Counted from the first letter of the stretch, positions 54,035 through 62,853 are shown. The stretch: 64,000 nucleotides of DNA from an uncultured Coriobacteriaceae bacterium (GCA_902793195.1 CADBCS010000006.1:1-64000); one strand, 5' to 3'. The notes: generated by a model from the letters alone, not told the origin. Numbers and translations are program-made.

Positions 54035-54241
54035 TCAGCACATTATCGTGAGGCTGATTTGACGGCGTATCTGGTGGGCTCTGGTCCATCTGGTGCGCCG
54101 TCTTGCGTTCTTGAACCTGTAAGCCAGTGGAGAGGCTGTCGGCTCGCTCCTTCAGGCATGATGCGTGTTTGTCCAGTTGAAGAGACCTGGTAAGGGTATC
54201 TTGCTCCGCTATACCCGAGCAGCCTCACGATAATGTGCTGA
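54035..54241. mobile_element. 207-base element with 22-base terminal inverted repeats
   Basis: Perfect inverted repeats at 54035-54056 and 54220-54241 (left end TCAGCACATTATCGTGAGG) bracket ~160 bases with no coding capacity. This has the shape of a miniature inverted-repeat element or an IS remnant; no target-site duplication is obvious. The right repeat reaches the start region of the downstream nuclease gene, so it may provide or disrupt its promoter. Confidence 0.55.
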
Positions 54242-55503
54242 TGACCAGCGCCAATGAGGCTGGTACTCACGGAGTCGCCCTAAAGGAGCGAAACCCATCC
54301 CGCTGGTACTCAAACGATACTCACGCAGGCAGATGGGCCAAACGACAGCAGTGGCAGGATTCTTTTCTGTCCGACGTGGTTGGTAGAATCAAAGCTGGTG
54401 ATAGGACGGTGGCAAAGCAGGGTGATCTGCGTGAACGAAATCCAACAGATCGGTGCAGTATCGAGTACGGAAACACCGGCGACCTCATCGAAGACGCCAA
54501 GCTCATCATCGACTCTGCGCAGCGCAGCGCCCATCAGGCCGTCAACGTGGCGCTCGTGGTACGAAACTGGCTTCTGGGCAGGCGCATCGCCGAGGAGGAG
54601 CTGGGCGGGGACACGCGCCTGGAGCTATACGGTCGCAAGGTAGTGCCAATGCTGACCAAAGAGCTGACGGCAACCTACGGAAAGGGCTACACAAGAACGA
54701 GCTTGTACCAGTACGTTCAGTTCTACCGGATGTTCCCGGAGATTGTCCACGCAGCAAGTGGACAATCTCACGTTCTTCTCACTTGGACACACTATCGGGA
54801 ACTCCTGCGTGTGCAAAACGACGAAGCCCGTGCGTGGTACGAGCGGGAAGCCGCTAGCCAGGGCTGGAGCGTCAAGCAGCTCTCCCGAAACATTTCCAGC
54901 CAGTACTGCGAACGCATGCTGTCGAGTGGTGTCGAGCTGAGCCAAAGTGAGGCTCTCTCCTCCAGCGCTTTGGAGAGGGCCGAGCGGCTCGCGTTCGTGA
55001 AGAGCCCCATGGTCATGGAGTTCCTTGGATTGCCAGCAGACCCTCACATCCACGAGTCTGACTTGGAAAGCTCCATACTGGACAACCTGCAGCAGTTCCT
55101 GCTCGAGCTGGGGAAGGGCTATGCCTTTGTAGCGCGACAGCAGCACATCCGCACCGAATGGGACGACTTCTACATCGACCTGGTCTTCTACAACTACATC
55201 CTGCGCTGCTTCGTGCTCATAGACCTCAAGACAAGCAGAATCACGCACCAGGACATGGGCCAGATGGACATGTATGTGCGCATGTACGACGAATTCAGGC
55301 GCAACGAGGGCGACAGTCCCACCTTGGGTATCGTTCTGTGCGCTGAGACCGACGAGGATATTGCCCGTTACTCCGTGATGCGTGGCAGCGAGCAGCTCTT
55401 TATGAGCAAGTACAAGCTCTACCTCCCCGACGAGGAGGAACTGCGCGCAGAAATTGAAGCCCAGAAACGCGTGTTTCTGGCGCAGCACGAAGATGATATG
55501 TAA
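54241..55503 (+). CDS. YhcG/DUF1016-family PD-(D/E)XK nuclease
   Basis: Up to 420 residues. An N-terminal helical DUF1016 domain (AKLIIDSAQRSAHQAVNVALVVRNWLLGRRIAEEE, ending before about residue 230) and a C-terminal nuclease domain with the motif FYIDLVFYNYILRCFVLIDLKT: the DxK triplet is Asp-Leu-Lys where most relatives have ELK. It probably cleaves or binds DNA; relatives lie near restriction-modification or mobile loci. The start is uncertain: ATG 54241 lies in the inverted repeat, and GTG 54409 would drop ~55 residues that look unlike the family. It is preceded by the 207-base element. Confidence 0.75.
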   Translation: MTSANEAGTHGVALKERNPSRWYSNDTHAGRWAKRQQWQDSFLSDVVGRIKAGDRTVAKQGDLRERNPTDRCSIEYGNTGDLIEDAKLIIDSAQRSAHQAVNVALVVRNWLLGRRIAEEELGGDTRLELYGRKVVPMLTKELTATYGKGYTRTSLYQYVQFYRMFPEIVHAASGQSHVLLTWTHYRELLRVQNDEARAWYEREAASQGWSVKQLSRNISSQYCERMLSSGVELSQSEALSSSALERAERLAFVKSPMVMEFLGLPADPHIHESDLESSILDNLQQFLLELGKGYAFVARQQHIRTEWDDFYIDLVFYNYILRCFVLIDLKTSRITHQDMGQMDMYVRMYDEFRRNEGDSPTLGIVLCAETDEDIARYSVMRGSEQLFMSKYKLYLPDEEELRAEIEAQKRVFLAQHEDDM

Positions 55504-55847
55504 TTGACCAAAAGCTTCGACGGCTGGGAGTGGGCCGGGTACGGTGAGCCAAGCTATGAGGTGGCCTACGGCCCAAACGCACGACGCTCACGTTACTGCT
55601 TCCTTTGTCCGGAGAATCGGCCGTTGATCGAACGGAAAAGCGTCCGATTCGGACGGTCGATTCCGTGCCGAAGGCTGATTCGCGAGCGCGTATCCAAGGG
55701 TGATACGGAGTTGAGCAAGTTCTCGAAATCTTTTACCCCTCTGCCGAGACGCGCTCGACAGAGGGGTTCTCTTAGCCTCACGAATCCATTTCAAGCCCTT
55801 TTGAGCAAGTGAATGCCCCACCTCTTCCGTCGTCGACAGCCTGTTGC
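55504..55847. other. 344-base gap after the nuclease gene
   Basis: No gene is supported; a 102-codon forward frame lacks an RBS and family features. An inverted repeat ACCCCTCTG/CAGAGGGGT lies at about 55736-55767 and may terminate transcription from either side. Confidence 0.5.
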
Positions 55848-56693
55848 TCACGCAGTGCCCCTTACCCAGCGCAACAGCTCGGATACGCGCGGAGTCGCCT
55901 CCTTCAGCGCGACAAGGTAGAAGGTGACATGGGCGTCGGCGTCGGATAGGGGCACCTCGACGCGCCCTCTCGCATGGTTGCTGTTCTGCGGTGCGTCGGT
56001 CGTGAAGCAGAGCATGTCGGAGCTGTCGACGAGCTGGGTGAACACCTCGCGGTCCCTCTGCACGATGGAATGCACGTCGGGGATGCCCTGCTCGTAGACG
56101 TCCTTCCAGAAGCCGATGCCGTCCAGCACGAGGAACGTCTCGCCAGCGAGATCCGCGAAGGACACGTGCTTGCGCATCGCCAGCGGGTGCGCGGCCGGCA
56201 CGGACACGAACAGGTTCTCCGTCATGAGGGGGATGCACTCGCAGTTCGGCAACGCGATCGGCTTGCGCATGATGGCGAGGTCGGCCGTGCGGTCGAACAG
56301 GCGCCGCTCCACCTCCGCGTCGGGGAGCACCTCGGGCGCCAGTATCGTGCCGGGGAAGCGCTCCACGGTGCGGGCCGTCAAGTTCCACACCGGCGCCGGC
56401 GCCACGGCGGCGACGCGCAGGGTGCGCTTCTTCCGGGCGTGCTCGTCGAGGGCGTCGCGCATGTGCTGCTCGGCGGCGAGCACGTCGCGTGCGCGCTCAA
56501 CCGCGATGCGGCCGGCCTCGTTCAGGCGCGCGCTGTTGCGCGTGCGGTCGAACAGCTCGCACCCCAGATCGGCCTCGAGCCTCTGCATGGAGCGCGAGAG
56601 GGACGGCTGGGTGATGTGCGCGCGCTGCGCCGCGCCCGACATGGTGCCCGCCTCGTCAACGGCGACGAGCTGCCGCAATTGCTCCAGATCCAT
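55848..56693 (-). CDS. LysR-family transcriptional regulator
   Basis: A 281-residue LysR regulator. The N-terminal winged helix starts MDLEQLRQLVAVDEAGTMSGAAQRAHITQPSLSRSMQRLEADLG and the rest is a periplasmic-binding-like effector domain. ATG 56693 follows GGAAGG at a 7-base spacing. It is divergent from the aldo/keto reductase, the classical layout in which a LysR protein controls its neighbour. The inducer is unknown. Phe codons before G are almost always TTC here, unlike most of the upstream window. Confidence 0.9.
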   Translation of the reverse strand: MDLEQLRQLVAVDEAGTMSGAAQRAHITQPSLSRSMQRLEADLGCELFDRTRNSARLNEAGRIAVERARDVLAAEQHMRDALDEHARKKRTLRVAAVAPAPVWNLTARTVERFPGTILAPEVLPDAEVERRLFDRTADLAIMRKPIALPNCECIPLMTENLFVSVPAAHPLAMRKHVSFADLAGETFLVLDGIGFWKDVYEQGIPDVHSIVQRDREVFTQLVDSSDMLCFTTDAPQNSNHARGRVEVPLSDADAHVTFYLVALKEATPRVSELLRWVRGTA

Positions 56694-56811
56694 ACTCGGT
56701 CCTTCCAGTATGCGTTTCGCGCATGGCATGTTTCGCATTAAGCATTGTACATCTGCTTCTTCACGGTGGAAACTATACGCAGGACAGAAACCGACTGGAA
56801 AGGACGACACC
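56694..56811. promoter_or_regulatory. Divergent LysR/aldo-keto reductase control region
   Basis: 118 bases. GTTTCGC occurs twice (in ATGCGTTTCGCGCAT at 56710-56724, itself near-palindromic, and again at 56731-56737), fitting a LysR-type binding site. The forward gene has GGAAAGGA upstream. Confidence 0.4.
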
Positions 56812-57663
56812 ATGGAGTATGCGGAGCTTTCGAACGGGATGAAGATGCCGATGCTGGGGTACGGCGTCTTCCAGATCGACGACGAGACCACCGAGCGCTG
56901 CGTGGCCGACGCGTTGGCGGCAGGCTACCGCCTCGTCGACACGGCGCAGGCCTACATGAACGAACGCGGCGTGGGGGCAGCCATCGCCAAGGGCGGCGTC
57001 GCCCGCGAGGACATCTTCCTGGTGGACAAGGTGTGGGTGTCCAACTACGGCGAGGGCAGGACCTACGAGTCCATCAGGCGGTCGCTGGAGCTCCTCGGCC
57101 TCGACTACATCGACATGATGCTTCTTCACCAGCCATACAACGACTACTACGGTGCCTGGCGCGACATGGAGCGCGCGCTCGAAGAAGGCCTGGTGAAATC
57201 GATCGGCGTGAGCAACTTCGATGCGGTCCGCCTGCTCGACCTGTGCACGTTCGCGAAGGTTCCGCCCGCGCTCAACCAGGTGGAGACCCACGTGTTCTGG
57301 CAGCAGAAGCCCGCGCACGCCAACATGGAGAGCCTCGGCGTGCGGCACATGGCCTGGGGCCCCTTCGCCGAGGGCGCGAACGACTTCTTCCACAACCCGG
57401 TGCTCGCCGAGATCGGTGCGAAGTACGGCAAGGGCGTCGGCCAGGTCGCGCTGCGCCACCTGATCGACTCCGGTGTGGTGGTCATCCCCAAGTCCACGAA
57501 ACCCGAGCGCATGGCCGAGAACATCGACGTGTTCGACTTCGAGCTCACGCCCGAGGACCACGCCGCCATCGACGCGCTCGACACCGGCCACTCCGTTTGC
57601 TACGACCACACCGACCTCACCGTGGTCGGCGGCCTGCTCGGTTTCATCAAGAGCACGATGTAG
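56812..57663 (+). CDS. Aldo/keto reductase
   Basis: A 283-residue NADPH-dependent AKR of the small bacterial (AKR5-like) type. DTAQAYMNERGVG carries the catalytic Tyr, DKVWVSN the Lys, LLHQPYND the His, and the C-terminal IPKSTKPERMAEN binds the 2'-phosphate of NADPH. It reduces carbonyls, with substrate unknown. It is induced, most likely, by the divergent LysR protein, and followed by two flavodoxin-like genes 61 bases and further on, which may form one operon. Confidence 0.92.
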   Translation: MEYAELSNGMKMPMLGYGVFQIDDETTERCVADALAAGYRLVDTAQAYMNERGVGAAIAKGGVAREDIFLVDKVWVSNYGEGRTYESIRRSLELLGLDYIDMMLLHQPYNDYYGAWRDMERALEEGLVKSIGVSNFDAVRLLDLCTFAKVPPALNQVETHVFWQQKPAHANMESLGVRHMAWGPFAEGANDFFHNPVLAEIGAKYGKGVGQVALRHLIDSGVVVIPKSTKPERMAENIDVFDFELTPEDHAAIDALDTGHSVCYDHTDLTVVGGLLGFIKSTM

Positions 57664-57724
57664 AAAATGCTTGAAACCTTGGGGGCCGCTACCAAGCGGC
57701 CCCTTGCTCTGGAAAGGAACCTTC

Positions 57725-58174
57725 ATGAGAACGCTATTCATCAACGGCAGTCCCAACGCCGACGGCAACACGGCCGCTCTCGCGCGCGAGCTGCTGGCGG
57801 GCCGCGACTACGAGACCGTGCAGCTCGGCACGACCAAGGTGTACGACTACGGCCAGGACTTCGCCGATGACCAGTTCGACTCGGTCCTCGCGAAGATGCG
57901 CGCCGCCGACGCCATCGTCATGGGCTCGCCGGTGTACTGGCACGACCTTTCGGGCATGCTGCGCAACCTGCTCGACCGCTGCTACGGGCCTGTCCCCATG
58001 GGCGGCTTCTCGGGCAAGCGGCTGGTGGTCCTGTTCCAGGGCTCGGCGCCCACGCCCGACATGTTCGCGCGCGTCGAGTACACCATGAGCCGCTTCGCCG
58101 GGTACTACGGCATGGAGTACCTGGGCCTCGCCGGAAACGTCCGCGAGGCGCGTGAACTGGCAAAGAAACTCTAG
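57725..58174 (+). CDS. Flavodoxin-fold NAD(P)H-dependent oxidoreductase
   Basis: A 149-residue FMN reductase-like protein. NGSPNADGNTAAL binds the FMN phosphate and GSPVYWHDLSGMLRNLLDR is the family's isoalloxazine loop. It reduces quinones, nitro compounds or flavins at the expense of NAD(P)H, cytoplasmic. It is shorter than most family members (180-200 residues) but has the main motifs. AAGGAA precedes ATG 57725. Confidence 0.85.
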   Translation: MRTLFINGSPNADGNTAALARELLAGRDYETVQLGTTKVYDYGQDFADDQFDSVLAKMRAADAIVMGSPVYWHDLSGMLRNLLDRCYGPVPMGGFSGKRLVVLFQGSAPTPDMFARVEYTMSRFAGYYGMEYLGLAGNVREARELAKKL

Positions 58175-58196
58175 GAATTCAGGGGAGGCGATTTGC

Positions 58197-58865
58197 ATGG
58201 ATCGGATTGAGATCAGCAGGAGGACGTTCGTCGGCACGGCCGGCACTTTGGCGGCGGGAGCGCTGCTCGCGCTCGCGGGGTGCGGGAACGGCGGGAGTTC
58301 TTCGGCGGCGGGCGGCGCCGGCACCGGAAGCGCTGCCTCGTCGGCATCGAGTACGTCAGCGAGCGCCGCAAGCGCTTCGTCGTCGGCGCCCGCATCGAAA
58401 AGCCTCATCGTGCTCTGGTCGTGGTCGGGCAACACGCTGAAGATGGCCGAGCGCGTGAGCGAGCTCTCGGGCGCGGAAATCTACCGCATCGAGGCGGCGG
58501 ATCCCTACCCGGAGGACTACGACGCGTGCGCCGACCGGGCGAAGCAGAAGCAGGACGACGGAACCTACCCCGCGATCGCGAACCCCGTGGCGGACTGGGG
58601 AAGCTACGATACCGTCTTCATGGGATATCCCATCTGGTGGTACGAGTTGCCGATGATTGTGCAGGGATTCGTGAGAGACCACGACTGGACCGGCAAGACC
58701 GTCGTGCCCTTCAACAGCCACGAGGGCTCGGGCGACGGCGGCACCTACGACGACCTGCGCGAGATGACGGGCGCTACGGTGCTCGACGGCATCGCGATCC
58801 GGGGCGGCGATGTCTCCTCCTCGCTCGACAAGATCGACGAATGGTACGCCGGGCTTTCGCTTTGA
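58197..58865 (+). CDS. Exported flavodoxin-like lipoprotein
   Basis: 222 residues. The twin-arginine signal SRRTFVGTAG is followed by a hydrophobic stretch and lipobox LAGC, then a Ser/Ala-rich linker (about 30-65). The mature domain is a flavodoxin: LIVLWSWSGNTLKMAERVSE is the FMN-phosphate loop variant and FMGYPIWWYELPMIVQGFV the isoalloxazine loop. Export through Tat of a folded, FMN-bearing protein fits. It probably works with the neighbouring cytoplasmic reductases in an extracytoplasmic reductive pathway. GGGGAGG precedes ATG 58197. Confidence 0.85.
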   Translation: MDRIEISRRTFVGTAGTLAAGALLALAGCGNGGSSSAAGGAGTGSAASSASSTSASAASASSSAPASKSLIVLWSWSGNTLKMAERVSELSGAEIYRIEAADPYPEDYDACADRAKQKQDDGTYPAIANPVADWGSYDTVFMGYPIWWYELPMIVQGFVRDHDWTGKTVVPFNSHEGSGDGGTYDDLREMTGATVLDGIAIRGGDVSSSLDKIDEWYAGLSL

Positions 58866-59642
58866 AGAAATCGAACGGCCTACGCTTCAACCTCCGACGA
58901 TCCTTCCATCGATGCGAGCAACGAGACCTACGACGGGTTCGAGCTCGATGACGTGCTGCGTGCGCCGAGCGGGGCGGAGATCCACTTCAGTGCGCACGTT
59001 CCCGAAAGTTACGATGGAACCCGCCCCTTCGGGCTGTTCGTCACCTTGCCCGGCTACGAGGGCCTGTACTTCCAGGGCGCGGGCGAGAACCTGCGTTGGG
59101 AGAAGTTCGGCCAGGAGGCGATTGCATACGACCGGGAGATGATCGTGCTCGCCCCGCAGCTCGACGACTGGGGCCAGACATCGGCAGGCAGGGCCATCGA
59201 GCTCGTCGAGCACTTCGTCGCCAACTACAACGTGGACCCTTCCCGCGTGTACATCGAGGGCTACTCGGGCGGCGGCGAGACGCTTTCGCTGGTGATGGGA
59301 ATGCGTCCGGAGCTCTTCGCCGCCGCGCTCGCCGTGAGTTCGCAATGGGACGGCGACCTGGGTGCGCTCGTCGAGGCGCGGACGCCGCTCCGCCTCTTCA
59401 CGGGGCGAGATGACAGCTACTACGGATCGGACTCGTTCGTCGAGACCGCAGAAGGGCTCCGCGAGCTATACCGGCAAAGCGGCAAGGGCGAGCAGGAAAT
59501 TAATTCGCTTGTCGTGCTCGATATCAAGGAGGCAGACTACTTCGCGGAGCGCGGGTACGCGGACCAGCACGCTGGGGGCATGGCGGCGGCCACGGATTCC
59601 GAGGTGCTCCCATGGCTCTTCTCGCAGCGAAGGGAAAAATGA
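58866..59642 (+). pseudogene. Esterase-like gene lacking its start and signal peptide
   Basis: The frame opens straight after the preceding stop with no start codon; the readable protein begins TSDDPSIDASNETYDGFELDDVL and continues to an alpha/beta hydrolase with GYSGGGETLS, the nucleophile elbow, and TDQHAGG-type His (ADQHAGG). A signal or lipoprotein leader expected in front is missing, so the 5' end seems lost in a deletion that joined it to the flavodoxin gene. GTG 58953 might still start a cytoplasmic product of 229 residues. The stop overlaps the next start by ATGA. Confidence 0.7.
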
Positions 59643-61579
59643 TGAGAAAGTTGGTGATTCTGGCAATGGCGAGCCTCCTGGCTCTTTTCATATCCGGATG
59701 CGGGTCGTCGCAATCCGGCCACAATCCTGCACCCTTGTCGTCGGACCTGACGGCTGGCGTTGGCGCCCAGCCCTCGTCTGCGTCAACCTTGCCGCAGACG
59801 GGTTGGACCGAGGCGGTGCCGGCGGCGTACAAGCAGCCGTCCGAACGTCCGGGCAGCGTCGAGCGCCTGGACTACGATTCACTCGACTACGCTGGGGACG
59901 GTCACGCCGTAACCAAGGCCGCCTACGTGTACACGCCGTACGGATACGACGCGGACGACGAGGCGGTGCGCTACGACGTCGTCTACCTGATGCACGGGTG
60001 GGGCGGGCGCGCGGGCGAATACTTCGACTACCCCGGCACGAAGAACGTCTTCGACAACCTCATCGCGAACGGCGACATGCCGCCGGCCATCATCGTGCCG
60101 GCCACGTTCTACCACGACGGAAGCGGCACGGACTGGGGAGGGTCGGTAGCCGAGCTGCGCGCCTTCCACCAGGACTTCGAGAACCACCTGATGCCCGCCG
60201 TGGAGGGGCGCTACCGCACCTATGCGGACGGCACGGCGCCCGACGCGCTCAAGGCCGCGCGCGACCACCGGGCCTTCGGCGGCTTCTCGCTCGGCTCGGT
60301 GACCACGTGGCTGGAGCTCTGCCACGACTCCGACTACATCCGCTACTTCCTGCCCATGAGCGGGTCGTGCTGGTACTACGGCGGCTACGGCGACTTCCAG
60401 TTCGGGCGAAACGTCGACTTCATAGAGCAGCTGGTGGCCGACAACGGCCTGGACGAGCGGGGCTACTTCATCTACCATGCCGTCGGCACGGACGACACCG
60501 TGAAGAGCCAGAGTCTGGGAATGGCCGACGAGATGATGTCACGCGCTGCCTTCACCCCCGACCACTACGTGTTCTACCAGAAGGACGGCGGACGCCACGA
60601 CCTGGACGCCGTGCAGGAGTACCTGTACAACGCGCTGCCGCATTTCTTCGGGGAGACAAAGGCCGATGCGGGCATAGAGAGCGGGGCGGGCGCCGCGCCC
60701 TCGGTTCCCGCGGCATACGCGCTGGACACGCCCATCGAGGACGTGGCGGGCGATCCGGCTTTCGGCGATAGGGGCAGGCTGATCTTCCCCGTGCAGCGCG
60801 GTTACATGAGCGGGGCCACGCTTGGGGAAATCGGCCTCACCTGGTACAACTGCATCGACCCCGACATGACCGCAGAGGTGTGCAACTACCTGCGCGACCG
60901 TGCCGGTGCGGGCGAGACGGTGTTCATCGACATCTACACGGATGCGGAGAAGGCCGCCGACCCCGCCAAGGCCGACACTGGACTCGTCTTCTTCAGAGGC
61001 GATGCAGGTGCTCGCACGGCCATCGTGAACGCGGGCGGCGGCTTCTCGTACGTGGGTGCGATGCACGACAGCTTCCCCCACTGCCTAGAGCTCTCGAAGC
61101 GCGGATTCAACGCCTTCGCGCTCATCTACCGTCCAGGCGCGCAGACTGCCTGCGATGACTTGGCGCGGGCTATCGCGTACCTGCACGAACACGCAGATGA
61201 ACTCGGAATCAATATGGACGGCTACTCGCTCTGGGGCGGCTCTGCTGGCGCGCGCATGGCGGCATGGGTCGGCGCGTACGGCACCGGGGCATTCGGCGGG
61301 GCCGCCTATCCGCGGCCTGCGGCGTGCATGGTGAACTACACGGGGCTCTCCGAGGTTACGGGCGCCGAGCCGCCCACCTACAGCGCCGTGGGCACGGGTG
61401 ACCGGATCGCCGACTGGCGCACCATGCAGGCGCGCATCGAGCACATTCAAGCGAATGGCACCGACGCACAGATCGAGGTGTTCGACGGCCTGCCGCACGG
61501 CTTCGGCCTGGGCACGGGCACGGCGGCGGAAGGCTGGTTCGACCGCGCCCTCGCATTTTGGGAACGGCAGCTATCGTAA
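59639..61579 (+). CDS. Lipoprotein with two fused hydrolase domains
   Basis: A 646-residue exported lipoprotein: signal plus lipobox FISGC near residue 20. Residues about 80-350 are an esterase-D/feruloyl-esterase-like domain (VVYLMHGWGG, GGFSLGSVTTW nucleophile elbow, GGRHDLDAV catalytic His). Residues about 370-645 are a second alpha/beta hydrolase (FNAFALIYRPG, LWGGSAGARMAAW elbow, GLPHGFGLGTG His). So two complete active sites sit in one chain. Likely ester substrates are dietary or cell-wall polymers; none is proven. It overlaps the previous stop (ATGA), so both are probably translated together. Confidence 0.85.
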   Translation: MMRKLVILAMASLLALFISGCGSSQSGHNPAPLSSDLTAGVGAQPSSASTLPQTGWTEAVPAAYKQPSERPGSVERLDYDSLDYAGDGHAVTKAAYVYTPYGYDADDEAVRYDVVYLMHGWGGRAGEYFDYPGTKNVFDNLIANGDMPPAIIVPATFYHDGSGTDWGGSVAELRAFHQDFENHLMPAVEGRYRTYADGTAPDALKAARDHRAFGGFSLGSVTTWLELCHDSDYIRYFLPMSGSCWYYGGYGDFQFGRNVDFIEQLVADNGLDERGYFIYHAVGTDDTVKSQSLGMADEMMSRAAFTPDHYVFYQKDGGRHDLDAVQEYLYNALPHFFGETKADAGIESGAGAAPSVPAAYALDTPIEDVAGDPAFGDRGRLIFPVQRGYMSGATLGEIGLTWYNCIDPDMTAEVCNYLRDRAGAGETVFIDIYTDAEKAADPAKADTGLVFFRGDAGARTAIVNAGGGFSYVGAMHDSFPHCLELSKRGFNAFALIYRPGAQTACDDLARAIAYLHEHADELGINMDGYSLWGGSAGARMAAWVGAYGTGAFGGAAYPRPAACMVNYTGLSEVTGAEPPTYSAVGTGDRIADWRTMQARIEHIQANGTDAQIEVFDGLPHGFGLGTGTAAEGWFDRALAFWERQLS

Positions 61580-61590
61580 AAGGGGAAAAG

Positions 61591-61887
61591 AGGAAGCCGT
61601 ATCTCAAGGGCCCGGACGAGCTGGGCGTGTTCGCGACGCGCTCGCCTATGCGCCCCAACCCCATAGCCGTGTCCAGCGTGGGCGTCGCATACGTGGACGA
61701 GGCGACGGCGACGGTCGGGCTCCACTACATCGACGCGTACCCCGGTAGCCCAGTGCTGGATCTCAAGCCCTATACCCTAAGCGTCGACCGCATTGAGAGC
61801 CCGTCGGTGCCCGCGTGATGCGTCCACTGGCCCAGGTCGTACGAGGAGAGCGGGGGCTTCGACTGGGAGGCCGAGCTCAACTTCTAG
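61591..61887 (+). pseudogene. TsaA/TrmO-like C-terminal fragment, broken
   Basis: The frame encodes the C-terminal half of a TsaA/YaeB-family tRNA methyltransferase: GVFATRSPMRPNPIAVSSVGV, YPGSPVLDLKPYTL. The N-terminal ~60 residues are gone. A TGA at 61816 interrupts the reading where the next in-frame codons continue sensibly as CVHWPRSYEESGGFDWEAELNF to TAG at 61885; a single TGG-to-TGA change would explain it. A decayed gene in the transferred block. Confidence 0.7.
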
Positions 61888-61989
61888 ACGTGGCTTAATA
61901 GGCTTGGAGCGCTTCCTTTCGCGAGGCCCCTGCCACGCGCGTGCAAGGCCTCCGCCAAGACGTGGGATATAGGGTTCAAAACCTGGCGA

Positions 61990-62268
61990 CTATTCATCAA
62001 ACAGATCGCTGTGCGTCCCCGTACGCACGAGCGTTAGCACCATGACCTCATCAGTGAGTTTGTAGATGAGCAGCCAGTCGGAGCGAATATGGCACTCCCA
62101 GTGCCCCACCCAGTTTCCTGAGAGCATGTGTGGCCTGCAGCGCTCGGGGAGGGGCTCGTCATTCGCAAGCGCCTCGATAACGGCGCGGAGCTCCTCCCTG
62201 GGGAGCCCGCGCAATATGGCCGCTTTGTAGTCCTTCTTGAATCTGGATGTCTGGCGTATCTCGCGCAT
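61990..62268 (-). CDS. yafQ: YafQ-family mRNA interferase toxin
   Basis: A 92-residue RelE/YafQ-type ribosome-dependent RNase. It has FKKDYKAA near the start, LPERCRPHMLSGNWVGHWECHIRSDWLLIYKL, and VLTLVRTGTHSDLF with the catalytic-type His. It cuts mRNA in the ribosomal A site when freed of its antitoxin. It starts 2 bases after the dinJ-like gene, the usual antitoxin-first order. It lies just beyond the broken genes and may be part of the same acquired block. Confidence 0.9.
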   Translation of the reverse strand: MREIRQTSRFKKDYKAAILRGLPREELRAVIEALANDEPLPERCRPHMLSGNWVGHWECHIRSDWLLIYKLTDEVMVLTLVRTGTHSDLFDE

Positions 62269-62270
62269 GG

Positions 62271-62543
62271 TCAGGCGTCCAGGTCGGCGAAGAGCTCGTC
62301 GACGGTCGCAAAGCCTTGGGCCTCGGGGTCGGTCGCTATGCGATCCGCCTCGTGCATGGCGGCAGCTGTCACAGCGTTGGGCACGTCGCGGGTGGGTCGA
62401 AACGGCAAGCCCTGCATGCGCACCGCTTGGCGCAGGAATATGTTCACTGCGGTCGAGAAGTTCATGCCGAGTTCAGTGAAGAGCTGATCCGCCTCCTGCT
62501 TCAGTTGTGCGTCGGTGCGTATGCTCGTGGTCACTGTAGCCAT
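62271..62543 (-). CDS. dinJ: DinJ/RelB-family antitoxin
   Basis: A 90-residue ribbon-helix-helix antitoxin. MATVTTSIRTDAQLKQEADQLFTELGMNFSTAVNIFLRQAV is the DNA-binding and dimerisation part, and the C-terminus wraps the toxin. It also represses its own promoter. AAAGGAGG lies just upstream. It overlaps no neighbour and is preceded by an inverted repeat likely to be its operator. Confidence 0.92.
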   Translation of the reverse strand: MATVTTSIRTDAQLKQEADQLFTELGMNFSTAVNIFLRQAVRMQGLPFRPTRDVPNAVTAAAMHEADRIATDPEAQGFATVDELFADLDA

Positions 62544-62554
62544 TTTTGCCTCCT

Positions 62555-62576
62555 TTGTATTACATTAACTATACAA
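62555..62576. promoter_or_regulatory. Putative DinJ operator
   Basis: TTGTAT (62555-62560) and ATACAA (62571-62576) form an inverted repeat with a 10-base spacer, 12 bases upstream of the dinJ start, overlapping AT-rich promoter-like sequence. Confidence 0.5.
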
Positions 62577-62853
62577 TGTGATGCATTTTTGTCAAGGGTC
62601 TGACCGACTCTGGCTGTTCATTGCTCTGCTGTTCAAACCCATGCACGATTCGTACCAGATTCGTACCAGCAAGACCGCCAAGACGAGAGGAGTTGCAATT
62701 TCAAGCTTCTGACCTGCGGGATCGCATACGCGATTTGAAGGAAGGTTTTCATGCGTCTGTTGAGTGGGAGTAGGCAGAGCGCTCGAATGCTGAGGGGTGG
62801 GACGGCATCGTCGTTTGCGGACCTACTTGGTTGAGCGCTGGTGCCTAGCGGGT
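62577..62853. other. Gap between dinJ and the first precursor gene
   Basis: No gene supported. An 11-base tandem repeat, GATTCGTACCA, occurs at 62647-62657 and 62658-62668. No recombinase gene is near. Confidence 0.4.

Noticed and set aside
54043..54270. A 75-codon reverse frame inside the inverted-repeat element
   Set aside because: No RBS, no family resemblance, and it spans both inverted repeats.
55504..55812. A 102-codon frame after the nuclease gene
   Set aside because: No ribosome site or known domain; it contains a terminator-like inverted repeat.
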